Part shown: positions 7,060 through 16,216 of the stretch, piece after piece | Position numbering within the stretch: the first letter of the stretch is position 1 | Layout: the number at the start of each line of letters is the position of its first letter | DNA from: JASGKO01 sp049840595 | Lineage (GTDB): Bacteria > Verrucomicrobiota > Verrucomicrobiia > Chthoniobacterales > Chthoniobacteraceae | DNA length: 64,000 nucleotides | NCBI GenBank assembly: GCA_049840595.1 | Contig: JASGKO010000021.1 | Location: forward strand, 62,001 to 126,000 | Reading direction: 5' to 3' | Position numbers and translations under genes: made by a program | Notes under the pieces: generated by a model | The model's database searches: none | What the model was told of the DNA's origin: nothing | The model's input: the letters and a program-made list of their open reading frames with translations, nothing else

Positions 7060-9390
7060 ATGCGGCACTTTTTGCTTCGACTGTTTCAACTCCTCTGCGT
7101 GCTGGTGATCGCCGCACTGCTCTGGGGCGGCTGGTACCTGTCGCAACGCGGCTTCACGAAGAAGTGGCGCACTTACGTCACCCAGGAACTGCAGAACCGC
7201 GGCTTCGACATTTCGATGGCGCGGCTGACGCTCGATCCCTTCCGCGGGCTGGTGGCACGGACGGTGCGGATCGAGGACTCGACGCCACAACACCGGCTGC
7301 TGGCCACACTGGACGAGCTGGTGCTCGACATCAATGTCGCCAACCTGCTGCAAAAACAGCCGTTCATCGAGGCGGTGGAATTGCGTGAGGCGGATGTGTC
7401 GCTGCCGATCGGATCGAGCAATGACCGGCGGCAGACCCTGCAAATCTCGCGCTTCAACGCCCGCGTGCTGTTGCCGCCACACCAGGTTTACATCAGCCGG
7501 GCGACGGCCCGCATCTTCGGCATCGACTGCACGCTCGCGGGGCGGCTGGTGAACCCGGAATCACTGACCGCGACCTCGCCGAACAACCCGACCAAGAACA
7601 CCAGCAGCACCGACCTGGTGGCCATGATCCAGCAAACCATGAGCGAGGTGACCTGGCGCGGGCACACCCCGCGGCTGGACCTCCATTTCACCGGGGACGG
7701 CAAGCTGCCGAAGGAAATGAGCCTCGACCTCGCCTTCCACACCGACGGCATGGCCTGGCGGGGCTGCACCTGGCACGAGCTCTCCTTCCAGGCTGCCTAC
7801 AACCGGCAATCGCTGGAGCTCGGGCAGCTCACCGCGCGCGATGAGGTGGGCCGCCTCGATATGGCGGGCTCGGTGGATACGCTCTCGGGCCAGGTGGACG
7901 GGCAGGCGCACAGCAGTCTCGATGTCGCCAAGATCGCCGCCGCGCTCGGCTTTAGCGATTCGTTGAAGGATTGCAAATTCACCGGGCCGCCGGTGGTCGA
8001 AGTCTCAGCCCGGGGCAATTACCAGACCTCCGGCTTTCAACTGCTCGGGCAGATCGAGGTGCCGCAGTTCGAGATTCGCAAGGTCGGCTTCCATGAGATC
8101 AGCGGCCAGTTCTCGTGGGATGGCAAGCGCTGGTATTTCCGGGACGTGCTGCTGCGCAACGACTCGGGCCAGCTCTCGCTCAATGCCATGTCCGTCCCCG
8201 GTAATTTCCGGGCGCAGTTGCAAAGCACGATCAATCCCAACACGCTCCAGCCCCTGCTCTCCGGACCGGCGGCCATGGCGCTCCGGGAATGGAATTTCCT
8301 GCAATCGCCCGAGATTCGCTTGAGCGCCCAGGGCAGTGCGCCCTCGGTCGCAGCCTGCACGCTGGAGGGCAGTCTCAAGCTCGGACGCACGCGCTACCGC
8401 GGGGCGGGCCTCAATTCGCTCACCGTCGATATTCATGCGGATAACGGCGATGTGACTTTCGATAACCTGCACTTGACTCGCGACGAGGGGACGGCAACCG
8501 GCTCGCTCAGCTACAATTTCGCCCGGCAGGAAGTGCAGGTAAAAGACTTGAAAACCAGCCTCTTCCCGGCGGAAACGATCGGGTGGGTGGACCCGCGCAT
8601 GGTGCCGAATGTGACGCCCTACCGGCTCAAAGTCCCACCCGCGCTGACCATCAACGGCCATGTGCAGACGTTTCAGGATACCTACAACCATCTGGAGGTG
8701 CTGATCTCCGCCCCACAAGGATTGGACTACACGTTCGTCGGCAAGGATCTCTCACTGAAAAAGGTCTCCGGCCGCCTGCTTTTCACCCACGGCAATCTCA
8801 ACCTGAGCGACATCTCCGGCGACCTCTTTGACGGCCAGCTTCTGGGGAACGCGGACGTCTCCATCGACCCTCGGAACCCCGCCTACCGCGCCCACGTGGA
8901 AACGCGTGGCATGGACTTCTCCACGCTGACCAAGCTCTACTTCGACTACGACACCTCCCAGGGGCAACTCGATGGCTTCTACGACTTCAGTGGCAATCCC
9001 ACCGACCTTCGCAGCATGACCGGCACCGGCAGCTTGAAGGTGACCAATGGCAACGTCTTTTCCATCCCGGTCTTCGGCCCGCTCTCCGGGCTGACGAACG
9101 GGATTATTCCCGGCTTCGGCTACAACGTTGCACACGAGGCCACCGCCACCTTTTCGGTCGCGACTGGCGTGATCACTACGAACGACTTCCTCGTCCACGG
9201 GAAAGGCTACGATCTGCGCGGCGGCGGGACCCTTGATTTCGTGGACGACAAGCTGGACTTCAGCATCCGCATCAGCGCCCAGGGCCTCACCGGCGCGTTG
9301 TTCAATCCCCTCGGACGGCTCTTCGAATACGAGGGCCAGGGAAAATTGAGCAAGCCGGTGTGGAAACCGAAGCGGCTGCCCTCACTGTAA
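7060..9390 (+). CDS. AsmA/TamB-like envelope protein
   Basis: 776 residues from ATG 7060 (MRHFLLRLFQ), chosen because it directly precedes the single membrane anchor (LLCVLVIAALLWGGWYL). The rest is a long periplasmic beta-rich protein. A DUF748-like N-terminal region (ARTVRIEDSTPQHRLLATLD, VLDINVANLL) leads into an AsmA_2/TamB-like C-terminal region (LLFTHGNLNLSDISGDLFDG, MTGTGSLKVTNGNVFSIPVF, LDFSIRISAQGLTGALFNPLG). Such proteins form hydrophobic grooves that move lipids from inner to outer membrane or help assemble outer-membrane proteins. There are no neighbours of related function. The assignment to the superfamily is firm; the cargo is unknown. Confidence 0.8.
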   Translation: MRHFLLRLFQLLCVLVIAALLWGGWYLSQRGFTKKWRTYVTQELQNRGFDISMARLTLDPFRGLVARTVRIEDSTPQHRLLATLDELVLDINVANLLQKQPFIEAVELREADVSLPIGSSNDRRQTLQISRFNARVLLPPHQVYISRATARIFGIDCTLAGRLVNPESLTATSPNNPTKNTSSTDLVAMIQQTMSEVTWRGHTPRLDLHFTGDGKLPKEMSLDLAFHTDGMAWRGCTWHELSFQAAYNRQSLELGQLTARDEVGRLDMAGSVDTLSGQVDGQAHSSLDVAKIAAALGFSDSLKDCKFTGPPVVEVSARGNYQTSGFQLLGQIEVPQFEIRKVGFHEISGQFSWDGKRWYFRDVLLRNDSGQLSLNAMSVPGNFRAQLQSTINPNTLQPLLSGPAAMALREWNFLQSPEIRLSAQGSAPSVAACTLEGSLKLGRTRYRGAGLNSLTVDIHADNGDVTFDNLHLTRDEGTATGSLSYNFARQEVQVKDLKTSLFPAETIGWVDPRMVPNVTPYRLKVPPALTINGHVQTFQDTYNHLEVLISAPQGLDYTFVGKDLSLKKVSGRLLFTHGNLNLSDISGDLFDGQLLGNADVSIDPRNPAYRAHVETRGMDFSTLTKLYFDYDTSQGQLDGFYDFSGNPTDLRSMTGTGSLKVTNGNVFSIPVFGPLSGLTNGIIPGFGYNVAHEATATFSVATGVITTNDFLVHGKGYDLRGGGTLDFVDDKLDFSIRISAQGLTGALFNPLGRLFEYEGQGKLSKPVWKPKRLPSL

Positions 9391-9443
9391 TACCCGGCGC
9401 GAACACCGCCTCGCGCCTGGAAGAAACTCCGACGCCTTCTCCC

Positions 9444-9470
9444 ATCCTGTAAATCCTGTTCATCCTGTCT
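9444..9470 (+). repeat. ATCCTGTNN nonamer, half copy
   Basis: Three nonamers (ATCCTGTAA, ATCCTGTTC, ATCCTGTCT) downstream of the AsmA-like gene. The complementary arm found in the full copies is absent here. Confidence 0.8.
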
Positions 9471-9561
9471 AAAAAGTCAGGAAGCCTGAATCATCCAGAT
9501 CATTCACTCCCGCCGCAAGCCGGGGAAGCAGGTTTGCCGCCCCGACCCAAAAGCGGGTAAT

Positions 9562-9867
9562 TTACTCCTGCACCAGCCGGATAACCTGCATCGCGTGCCC
9601 GTGCACATCCTGCGTGAAGCTGGGCTTCAACTGGTAGCTGCCGCCAGTAACGGTGGTCGCTTCGGACTGACCGATGCCGGTTCCCTGCGTGTAGAGGGCC
9701 ACCGTCGTGGGTTGGTCACTCCGATGAAGGAGCGTGAAGCCACCATGCGGACTTTCCAGCAGGATCGTTCCGTTCCCTTCCATGGGGATTACTTCATTGG
9801 CCAGAGCTGCGGTACTCAATGCCGCAACCGCACCGATGATCACGAGGGAGGTTTTAATCGTTTTCAT
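9562..9867 (-). CDS. Small secreted protein of unknown function
   Basis: 101 residues with a clear signal peptide (MKTIKTSLVIIGAVAALSTA, cleavage about ALA-NE at residue 24). The mature 77-residue chain has a beta-strand character (GTILLESPHGGFTLLHRSDQ, HAMQVIRLVQE) and no cysteines. It is expected to be periplasmic or released. Not recognised as a known family. It is a stand-alone gene, with the aspartyl protease gene next on the same strand but in a separate unit. Confidence 0.6.
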   Translation of the reverse strand: MKTIKTSLVIIGAVAALSTAALANEVIPMEGNGTILLESPHGGFTLLHRSDQPTTVALYTQGTGIGQSEATTVTGGSYQLKPSFTQDVHGHAMQVIRLVQE

Positions 9868-10005
9868 GCTATGTGGGTCTTTCTAGGTTTCTGTGGCAGG
9901 CCGTGAATGGCCTGCATTTCTAGATACGACTGCCGACGATGCCCCCGTTGCATCTATTTTCGCCAAACTGCTGGCGCCCGGCGAATTACTCTGATTTTGC
10001 CCCGT

Positions 10006-10830
10006 CTATTTCAGATAGCAAACCTGCCGCGCGGCATCGATCGTCACCACGAAACGGGAAAGCAACCCATTCCCGATCAACCCGGATTCACCGGCAAAGA
10101 AAGGCTGCGCATGCAGACCTGCCGAGACCTGCGGAATTTGCAGGGAACCGATTTGCACCGGGAGGCATTGCGTCTGCGTCGAGCCGGTTTTCAACGCGAC
10201 TGTCGCCTTGCTCGATTTTTGCAGGAAACTGCGCCCGCAGGACCATTCGAGGGCCGAGCTGCAGCCGGTATCCAGCCGCAGGAGCGACGGGCGATTTCCC
10301 AGCACCCTCATCCGCAGGCACCAGGCATCGTTGTGCCTTACCAGCGGCAGGGCCGCGCCGCTCACACGCCCGGCTTCAGCGCGGGTCAGAAACGCCACGG
10401 TCTCACGGCGGTAATCGATTTGGGTGATCTGGTTCCGGAGAAAATCAGCCCCGAGCAGACCGTCGATTCTCTGCCCGGGCACCCGGCCCGCCGCATCCAG
10501 ATTCATCGCCAGCAAGGTCGGGGGCAGCGCAACTCCGGCCAGCGTGGCGGAGAAGCCCTTGGCGGTGTAGGAAGGGGCCAGCCCGTTCACGCCTTGCACA
10601 GATCCGGCAGCCGTCAGCTTCAAGCCCAGCGCCTGCGCGGTGGAAAGATTCAGCACACTCCGCCCGGCACCGGAATCAAGCAGGAAATGCAGCGCTTGCC
10701 CGCCGCTTTGCACCTCGATGCAGACCAACCCCTGCTGGAAGCGAAACGGCATCTCCACCGAGGCCCCAGCCGTGGAAAAACCGGCCAAAAAGGCACTGAA
10801 CAGGCAGAAAAGGGCACGGCAAAATTTCAC
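10006..10830 (-). CDS. Secreted retropepsin-like aspartic protease
   Basis: 274 residues with a signal peptide (MKFCRALFCLFSAFLAGFST). Two aspartic-protease halves are visible in one chain: LLDSGAGRSVLNL near residue 50 and LRLDTGCSSALEW near residue 190, each carrying the D-S/T-G catalytic triplet. LLGADFLRN and LIGNGLLSRF are the paired hydrophobic-hydrophobic-glycine motifs. Having both catalytic aspartates in one polypeptide is pepsin-like in layout, while the short length is that of bacterial retropepsin-like clans. It likely acts in the periplasm on envelope proteins. The substrate is unknown. Confidence 0.8.
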   Translation of the reverse strand: MKFCRALFCLFSAFLAGFSTAGASVEMPFRFQQGLVCIEVQSGGQALHFLLDSGAGRSVLNLSTAQALGLKLTAAGSVQGVNGLAPSYTAKGFSATLAGVALPPTLLAMNLDAAGRVPGQRIDGLLGADFLRNQITQIDYRRETVAFLTRAEAGRVSGAALPLVRHNDAWCLRMRVLGNRPSLLRLDTGCSSALEWSCGRSFLQKSSKATVALKTGSTQTQCLPVQIGSLQIPQVSAGLHAQPFFAGESGLIGNGLLSRFVVTIDAARQVCYLK

Positions 10831-10976
10831 GCCGCACCTCTAAGCATAAGCCATGCAACCCCTGTATCATTACAGGCATTTACTCTGGAAGATTTTTACT
10901 GGCGTTTACTCACCCGCCAGCAAATGCCCGAAACGAAGCAACTTCACTGGCGTTTTTCGCCCACTTCCTGGCCGCC

Positions 10977-12035
10977 TTAAATCAGCGGCTGCTGCTGGGT
11001 GAGGCAATGGAATGCTCCCAGGCCCCAGATGAGCTCACGGCAGTCGATCGGGACGATCTTGCGATCAGGGAAAACCTTCTCCAGCACCGCAATCGCCCAC
11101 GGGTCGCACGCGTCGGCAAAAACCGGCAGCAGCACCACCTTGTTGGCAATGTAGAAATTGGCGTAGCTGGCGGGCAGGCGCTGGCCGTCGCGGACGATCT
11201 TGCCAGGCATCGGCAGCTTGGTCACTTCGAGTGGCTTGCCGTCCTCGACCTTCATCGTCTGCAACAGTTCGAAATTCTCTTGCAGGGCCTGGTAGTTCGC
11301 ATCCTCCTCGTCCTCTTCGACCACGGTGAGCACATGGTGATGGCTCACGAACCGGGTGAGATCGTCCACATGCCCGTCGGTGTCGTCGCCTTCGATCCCA
11401 TCGCCGAGCCAGAGGATTTTCTTCACGCCGAGGAAGTCTTTCATCCGCTGCTCGATGTCCTTCTTGGTGAGATCGGGGTTGCGATTCGGGTTGAGCAGGC
11501 AGGACTTGGTGGTGAGCAAGGTGCCGCTGCCGTTCACCTCGATCGAGCCGCCTTCCAGCACCATGCCGGGCAGGTAAAGCGGCAGGCCGAGAATTTCGGA
11601 GACGCGCGTGGGCACCACGTCGTCGAGATCGAAGGGCGGGTATTTCCAGCCCCAGGCATTGTATTGCCAGTCGAGGATCGCCATCCGCGGCTCTTCCTTG
11701 CGGGTGATGAAAATCGGGCCGTGATCGCGGCACCACGGCTCATTCGTGGGGATGTGATGGAAGGTCACGTGCTCCAGCCGCGATTTGTATTTCTGCAACA
11801 GGCCGCGCACGGTGTTTTCCTCCTCGGCGTCGGCGACGTTGATGCACACGCGCTCGGAATCGGCCAGCGCATCGACCATCTTCGCCAGCACGGGCGGGAT
11901 CTGGTCGTACGAGTCGGGAAAGCTGATGCCGTGCGGCTTCGGCCACGACAGCCAGGTCGCGGCATGAGGTTCCCACTCCGCTGGCATACGGTAGCCGAGA
12001 CGGGCGGGGATCACTGGGGATTCGGAAGTTTCCAT
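10977..12035 (-). CDS. aguA: Agmatine deiminase
   Basis: 352 residues, the usual length. It hydrolyses agmatine to N-carbamoylputrescine and ammonia in the cytoplasm. The guanidine-modifying fold signatures are intact: WLSWPKP, NEPWCRDHGPIF, VLEGGSIEVNGSGTLL, GDDTDGHVDDLTRF, and the C-terminal nucleophile region GLGAFHCLTQQQP. The gene starts 15 bases after the stop of aguB on the same strand, so the two enzymes of the agmatine-to-putrescine route form an operon. This implies polyamine synthesis from arginine by way of agmatine. No arginine decarboxylase gene is in the window. Confidence 0.95.
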   Translation of the reverse strand: METSESPVIPARLGYRMPAEWEPHAATWLSWPKPHGISFPDSYDQIPPVLAKMVDALADSERVCINVADAEEENTVRGLLQKYKSRLEHVTFHHIPTNEPWCRDHGPIFITRKEEPRMAILDWQYNAWGWKYPPFDLDDVVPTRVSEILGLPLYLPGMVLEGGSIEVNGSGTLLTTKSCLLNPNRNPDLTKKDIEQRMKDFLGVKKILWLGDGIEGDDTDGHVDDLTRFVSHHHVLTVVEEDEEDANYQALQENFELLQTMKVEDGKPLEVTKLPMPGKIVRDGQRLPASYANFYIANKVVLLPVFADACDPWAIAVLEKVFPDRKIVPIDCRELIWGLGAFHCLTQQQPLI

Positions 12036-12050
12036 GGGACGAAGGCGGGG

Positions 12051-12941
12051 CTAGTCGATGAGACGCCGGGTGATGTCGCCGTAGGCATCGATGCGGCGAT
12101 CGCGCAGGAAAGGCCAGTGCGTGCGCTGGCGGTCGAGTTCGTTCAGGTCCGCCTCGACGATCAGGATCTCCTCCTGGTCGGTCGAAGCCTTGGCGAGAAT
12201 CTGCCCGCTCGGGTCGCAGATGAAGCTCTGGCCCCAGAATTCAAGACCGTCGCCGCCCTCCGGCGTTTCGAGGCCGATGCGGTTCGCGACCGCCACATAG
12301 CAGCCATTGGCAATGCCGTGGCTGCGCTGGATCGTTTCCCACGAATCGTGCTGGCGCTTCCCGAACTCCGCCTTCTCCGACGGATGCCAGCCGATGGCGG
12401 TGGGATAGAACAAAATCTGCGCGCCGCTGAGCGCGGTGAGGCGTGCCGCCTCGGGATACCACTGGTCCCAGCACACGCACACACCGATCTTCGCGAACTT
12501 GGTCGTCCACGAGCGGAAACCGAGATCGCCCGGCGTGAAGTAAAACTTCTCGTAGAAAAGCGGATCGTCCGGGATGTGCATCTTGCGATACTTGCCGAGC
12601 AATTCGCCGCCCGCGTCGAGGATCGCCGCCGTGTTGTGGTAAAGCCCCGCCGTGCGCTTCTCAAAGAGCGAGGCCACGATCGAGACATTCAACTCCTTCG
12701 CCAGCGCGCCGAGCGCGTGCGTGGACGGCCCGGGGATCTCCTCCGCGAGCTGGAAATACTTGTGGTCCTCCGCCTGGCAGAAGTAGAGCGAGCGGAACAA
12801 CTCCGGCAACAGGATCACCTGCGCGCCCTGGGCCGCGGCCTTGCGCACCCATGCGCACGCGGCGCTCAGGTTCGCCTCGGGTTCCGGCGTGCATCGCATC
12901 TGGATCACGCCCAGTCGGACTTTGTCTCGTGTGGTTGACAT
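12051..12941 (-). CDS. aguB: N-carbamoylputrescine amidase
   Basis: 296 residues of the nitrilase superfamily. It converts N-carbamoylputrescine to putrescine, CO2 and ammonia. The Glu-Lys-Cys triad is visible: Glu in ILLPELFRS, Lys in GKYRKMHIPD, Cys in VCVCWDQWYPE. The HIPDDPLFYEKFYF stretch is typical of AguB. First gene of the aguB-aguA pair. A perfect 12-bp inverted repeat about 100 bases upstream of the ATG is a candidate operator. Confidence 0.95.
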   Translation of the reverse strand: MSTTRDKVRLGVIQMRCTPEPEANLSAACAWVRKAAAQGAQVILLPELFRSLYFCQAEDHKYFQLAEEIPGPSTHALGALAKELNVSIVASLFEKRTAGLYHNTAAILDAGGELLGKYRKMHIPDDPLFYEKFYFTPGDLGFRSWTTKFAKIGVCVCWDQWYPEAARLTALSGAQILFYPTAIGWHPSEKAEFGKRQHDSWETIQRSHGIANGCYVAVANRIGLETPEGGDGLEFWGQSFICDPSGQILAKASTDQEEILIVEADLNELDRQRTHWPFLRDRRIDAYGDITRRLID

Positions 12942-13036
12942 CGTCGTGAAAGCTTAGAGCACGTTTGGCAAAACGCGGAATTTCTTTTTTTGTGAATTTT
13001 GCAAGACGCGACCGCGCCGGGGTTCCATGGAACAAG

Positions 13037-13070
13037 TGACGCTTGTTTAAAACAATTCAAACAAGCGTCA
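13037..13070. promoter_or_regulatory. 12-bp perfect inverted repeat upstream of aguB
   Basis: TGACGCTTGTTT and its exact complement AAACAAGCGTCA are separated by 10 bases. No T-run follows on the minus strand, so it is a poor terminator for the gene ending at 13105 and more like an operator or RNA hairpin in the aguB leader. The binding protein is unknown. Confidence 0.5.
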
Positions 13071-13104
13071 ACATGATTTTGCAGCGGCAGTCGGCGCGAA
13101 GCCG

Positions 13105-13716
13105 CTATTTTACAGCGCTCGCGGGCACGATCTTGATGCCTTTGATTTCCACTTTCTCGGTCGGCTTGCTCGGTTCCCCGCCATTGCCGGCGACCACCGG
13201 GGTGTTGCCGATTTTTTCCAGCACGTCGTCGCCTTTGATCAAATGACCGAACGCGGTGTACTGGTGATTCAACTGCGCGACGTCCCCGAGGCAGATGAAA
13301 AACTGAGAGCCGGCGGAATTCGGGTCCTGCGCGCGCGCCATGGAAAGCACGCCGCGCACGTGCGGATGATCGTTAAACTCGGCATCCACGCTGTAGCCCG
13401 GGCCGCCGGTGCCCCACTCGCCTTCCCGCGAAGCATCCTTCGTCAGCGGATCGCCGCCCTGGATCATGAAGCCTTTGATGATGCGGTGGAAGAGCGTGCC
13501 GTTGTAGAACCCGGCCTTGGCCAGCTTCTCAAAATTCGCGACCGTCTTCGGCGCCTCGCCGGGCCAGAACGCCACCACCATGTCGCCATCGGTGGTGCTG
13601 ATGATCGCGACATCATCGCTGCCACCCTTGGCGGCGGCCTTGTCCTTGTCATCCGCATGCAACACCGCAACGGACAACGCAACGAGAGGGAAAAAAGCAA
13701 AGAGGAACTTTTTCAT
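13105..13716 (-). CDS. Secreted cyclophilin-type peptidyl-prolyl isomerase
   Basis: 203 residues from MKKFLFAFFPLVAL; an ATG 18 bases upstream would put acidic residues before the signal peptide and is less likely. The signal sequence ends near HADDKDK. The cyclophilin core is complete: FHRIIKGFMIQGGDPL with the catalytic Arg, SMARAQDPNSAGSQFFICLG, LNHQYTAFGHLIKGDDVL. It assists folding of exported proteins in the periplasm. A cytosolic paralogue lies 0.7 kb away on the other strand. Confidence 0.9.
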   Translation of the reverse strand: MKKFLFAFFPLVALSVAVLHADDKDKAAAKGGSDDVAIISTTDGDMVVAFWPGEAPKTVANFEKLAKAGFYNGTLFHRIIKGFMIQGGDPLTKDASREGEWGTGGPGYSVDAEFNDHPHVRGVLSMARAQDPNSAGSQFFICLGDVAQLNHQYTAFGHLIKGDDVLEKIGNTPVVAGNGGEPSKPTEKVEIKGIKIVPASAVK

Positions 13717-13798
13717 AGGCGGGAAGCTTTCCACGCACGCTGGCAGTTGTCACGCATGAGCGTGGGAGAAAATACCCGGTAAGGGCGGCCTCTCGAAG

Positions 13799-14044
13799 TC
13801 AGTTGATTTCCCGACCTTCTGGAAGTTGTCCCAATCGGAGAAAAGTCTTCACCAATTCCCCTTCTCCGCAAACGATCATCTTTGGAAATCGCTTGAACCA
13901 TTTGCCGGTCGCCACCTCCGGTTCTTTATCTAACCACTCCGCCAGCAATCCCAATTGATCGCTAGAAATCTCCCGCTCGTGAATGCGTGCCAGTAAATGG
14001 GCGAAAACCGCCCGCGGCACGTCCTTTCGACGAACCTTAGGCAT
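13799..14044 (-). CDS. Small protein, toxin-antitoxin-like pair member
   Basis: 81 residues, basic N-terminus (MPKVRRKDVPRAVFAHLLAR), followed by DQLGLLAEWLDKEPEVATG and KWFKRFPKMIVCGEGELVKT. It overlaps the stop of the upstream 73-residue gene by 8 bases, a spacing typical of toxin-antitoxin or other tightly coupled pairs. I do not recognise a defined toxin family and no catalytic motif is evident. The possible toxin role is inference from gene arrangement only. Confidence 0.55.
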   Translation of the reverse strand: MPKVRRKDVPRAVFAHLLARIHEREISSDQLGLLAEWLDKEPEVATGKWFKRFPKMIVCGEGELVKTFLRLGQLPEGREIN

Positions 14045-14258
14045 CGGGTGAATCGCCGTAAAAACCGGCGGTGATCTTCCGCTTCAAATCATCGGCGAGG
14101 GCGGGATCAGTTTCATGCGCCAATTCTTCCGCCATGCGATTCAATTCCGTTCCGGACCAGGTCGGCGCTTGTTCCAGGGTCTGAATGAAACGCACCACTT
14201 CTTCCCGTTCGTCCGGCGACAGTTGCTTAATTTCTTTAATGATTTCAACCGCAGTCAC
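14037..14258 (-). CDS. Small antitoxin-like protein
   Basis: 73 residues, MTAVEIIKEIKQLSPDEREE then VVRFIQTLEQAP. This helical opening (short motif ending in LSPDEREEV) is shared by many small antitoxins that neutralise PIN or ParE/RelE toxins. A C-terminal acidic tail (AELAHETDPALADD-like, residues 42-60) fits a toxin-wrapping segment. It is first of a two-gene overlapping unit with 13799-14044. Confidence 0.55.
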   Translation of the reverse strand: MTAVEIIKEIKQLSPDEREEVVRFIQTLEQAPTWSGTELNRMAEELAHETDPALADDLKRKITAGFYGDSPDA

Positions 14259-14434
14259 GGCTTCACGATACCGTGTCCTCTGTTTATCAGCAAGAATCGT
14301 TTCGCCGCCTCACTACCGGATGCAACCTAAACGGCCATCTTAAATTTGGATCGATCTTCAACTTTTGCCAAAAGCCCTCTCTGCAAAAACTCCCGCTCGA
14401 CATCGGCGGACTCCCGTTCAAAGTTGCCCTCCCT

Positions 14435-14932
14435 ATGGAAGACATCAGCATCACCATCTCCACCACCAAGGGCGATATCGATCTCACGGTTTTCGCCTCG
14501 AAGACGCCGATCACGGCGGCCAATTTTCTCAACCTCGCCACGCGCGGCTTTTACAACGGCACGAAGTTCCATCGCGTGATCGAGGACTTCATGATCCAGG
14601 GCGGCGATCCCGAGGGCACCGGTCGCGGCGGTCCCGGCTATCGCTTTGAAGATGAATGCCTGCGCGATCTCCAGTTCGACCGCCCCGGTCTCCTCGCGAT
14701 GGCGAATGCCGGCCCCGGCACCAATGGCAGCCAGTTCTTCATCACCCACGTGCCCACGGCCTGGCTGAATATGAAGCACACCATCTTCGGCGAAGTGGTC
14801 GCCGCAAAAGATCAGGAAATCGTCAACGCCATCGAGCAGGGCGACAAAATCACTGCGATCAAGATAAATGGTTCCACCGACGAGCTTTTCACCGCGCAAG
14901 CGAAACGGATCGAGGAGTGGAATAAAAATTGA
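14435..14932 (+). CDS. Cytosolic cyclophilin-type peptidyl-prolyl isomerase
   Basis: 165 residues from MEDISITISTTKGDIDL. This start is chosen because the cyclophilin fold begins there and the frame upstream has no homologous sequence. Catalytic and binding motifs are present: FHRVIEDFMIQGGDPEGTG, GLLAMANAGPGTNGSQFFIT, LNMKHTIFGEVV. No signal peptide, so it acts in the cytoplasm on proline peptide bonds. It is about 50% similar by eye in the core to the secreted enzyme at 13105. Confidence 0.9.
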   Translation: MEDISITISTTKGDIDLTVFASKTPITAANFLNLATRGFYNGTKFHRVIEDFMIQGGDPEGTGRGGPGYRFEDECLRDLQFDRPGLLAMANAGPGTNGSQFFITHVPTAWLNMKHTIFGEVVAAKDQEIVNAIEQGDKITAIKINGSTDELFTAQAKRIEEWNKN

Positions 14933-15003
14933 AGTAGCCAACAGAGTAATTTTTCAAAAATTTAATTGCGCGCAGCCCTTCGCCGGGGGACGATTGAGCC
15001 CCG

Positions 15004-16196
15004 ATGGGGAAAATCACTGAGGTGAATGGGCTTCGCGGCATAGCGATCTTGTACGTGCTCTACGAGCACCTGCACTTGGGACATCCGCCGCCATGGCACG
15101 ACGCTACGCTACCCGAGGCAGATGATCTGGGGCTCGGCTTTTTTGCCAAAGCCCCGGTCTGGAACGGCTGGCTGGCGGTCAACCTCTTCTTCGTCCTCTC
15201 CGGCTTCGTGTTGTTCCTACCCTACGCCAGCCGGCAGCGGGCGATGGAATCCTGGGGCGGGATCAGGGATTACTACAAACGACGCGCCAGCCGGTTGCTG
15301 CCGCTCTTTTACTCGCCGTCACCGTTTGCATCGCGTTCGTCGAGCCGTTCCACGGGGTCTGGAAGACGATCAAGGAGCTGGCGCTCGACCTCACGGGGCT
15401 CTTCAGCTTTACCCCGCAATATTTCTGGCCACCCTGCAACTCGGTGCTCTGGTCGCTGGGGGTGGAGATCTGGTTCTGCCTCTTTTTTCCGCTGATCGCG
15501 GTAGGCTTCCTGCGCCTCGGAGTGAAGCGGACCGTGATCATTTGCGCGCTGGTAGCGCTCACGAGTCGGCTGCTCTCGATTACGGTGTTACCCAAGGACT
15601 GGATCATCGAACTGCACATCTCGGCCTTCAAAGACTGCGTATTTGGCCGGGTGGATGATTTTGTGGCGGGCATGGCGGTCGCCGCCCTCTATGTGCGGGG
15701 CGCTTTCCGCAGCCAGCTCGCCGCCGCCGTCTCCCTCGCCGGCGGGGTGACCATGGTGTGGCTGGGGATGATTCTCTGGAACCTGGAAATGTGCGGGATG
15801 CTGCCCGAGTGGAGCCGGGCTTTCTTCAATATCCCGATCAATCTCGGCTTCGCGTCGATTCTCTTCGCAGTGACCAATGAGAAGCTGCCCGAGTGGTTGC
15901 GCGGCCTGTTCCGCAATCCCTTCCTGCAACTCTGCGGGGTGATGTGCTACTCCATCTACGTGTGGCACTTTGTGATTCTGGTGCGCTTTGCCCATCGCAG
16001 CCACAGCCCGGCCACGCTCTTCATTTACTTCGCCCTCGTGCTCATCATCGCGACCTTGAGCTATCGCTTCATCGAGTTTGGCGACGTGAAGGATTGGCGG
16101 AAGCTGTTCCCGATGTTTTTCTCGCCACCCAAGCGCAAGGACCCGGATTCGCCCACCGGCCTGCCGGAGAACGTAGCGGCCACGCCAACTTCTTAA
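15004..16196 (+). CDS. Acyltransferase 3 family membrane protein (frameshifted)
   Basis: An integral-membrane O-acyltransferase of about 397 residues, the usual length. The first frame gives VNGLRGIAILYVLYEHLH with the conserved Arg and His, then LAVNLFFVLSGFVLFL and YYKRRASRLLPLFY. The frame then shifts near 15312; adding one base gives LAVTVCIAFVEPFHGVWK and continues through SLGVEIWFCLFFPL, YSIYVWHFVILVRFAH. It has about ten membrane helices in total. These enzymes acetylate or succinylate surface glycans at the inner membrane. It is a stand-alone gene and the substrate is unknown. Confidence 0.8.
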
Positions 16197-16216
16197 GAAG
16201 AGCTAGAAATTCAGCC

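Noticed and set aside
13021..13080. Terminator of the secreted cyclophilin gene
   Set aside because: The inverted repeat lies on the correct side but no T-run follows on the minus strand.
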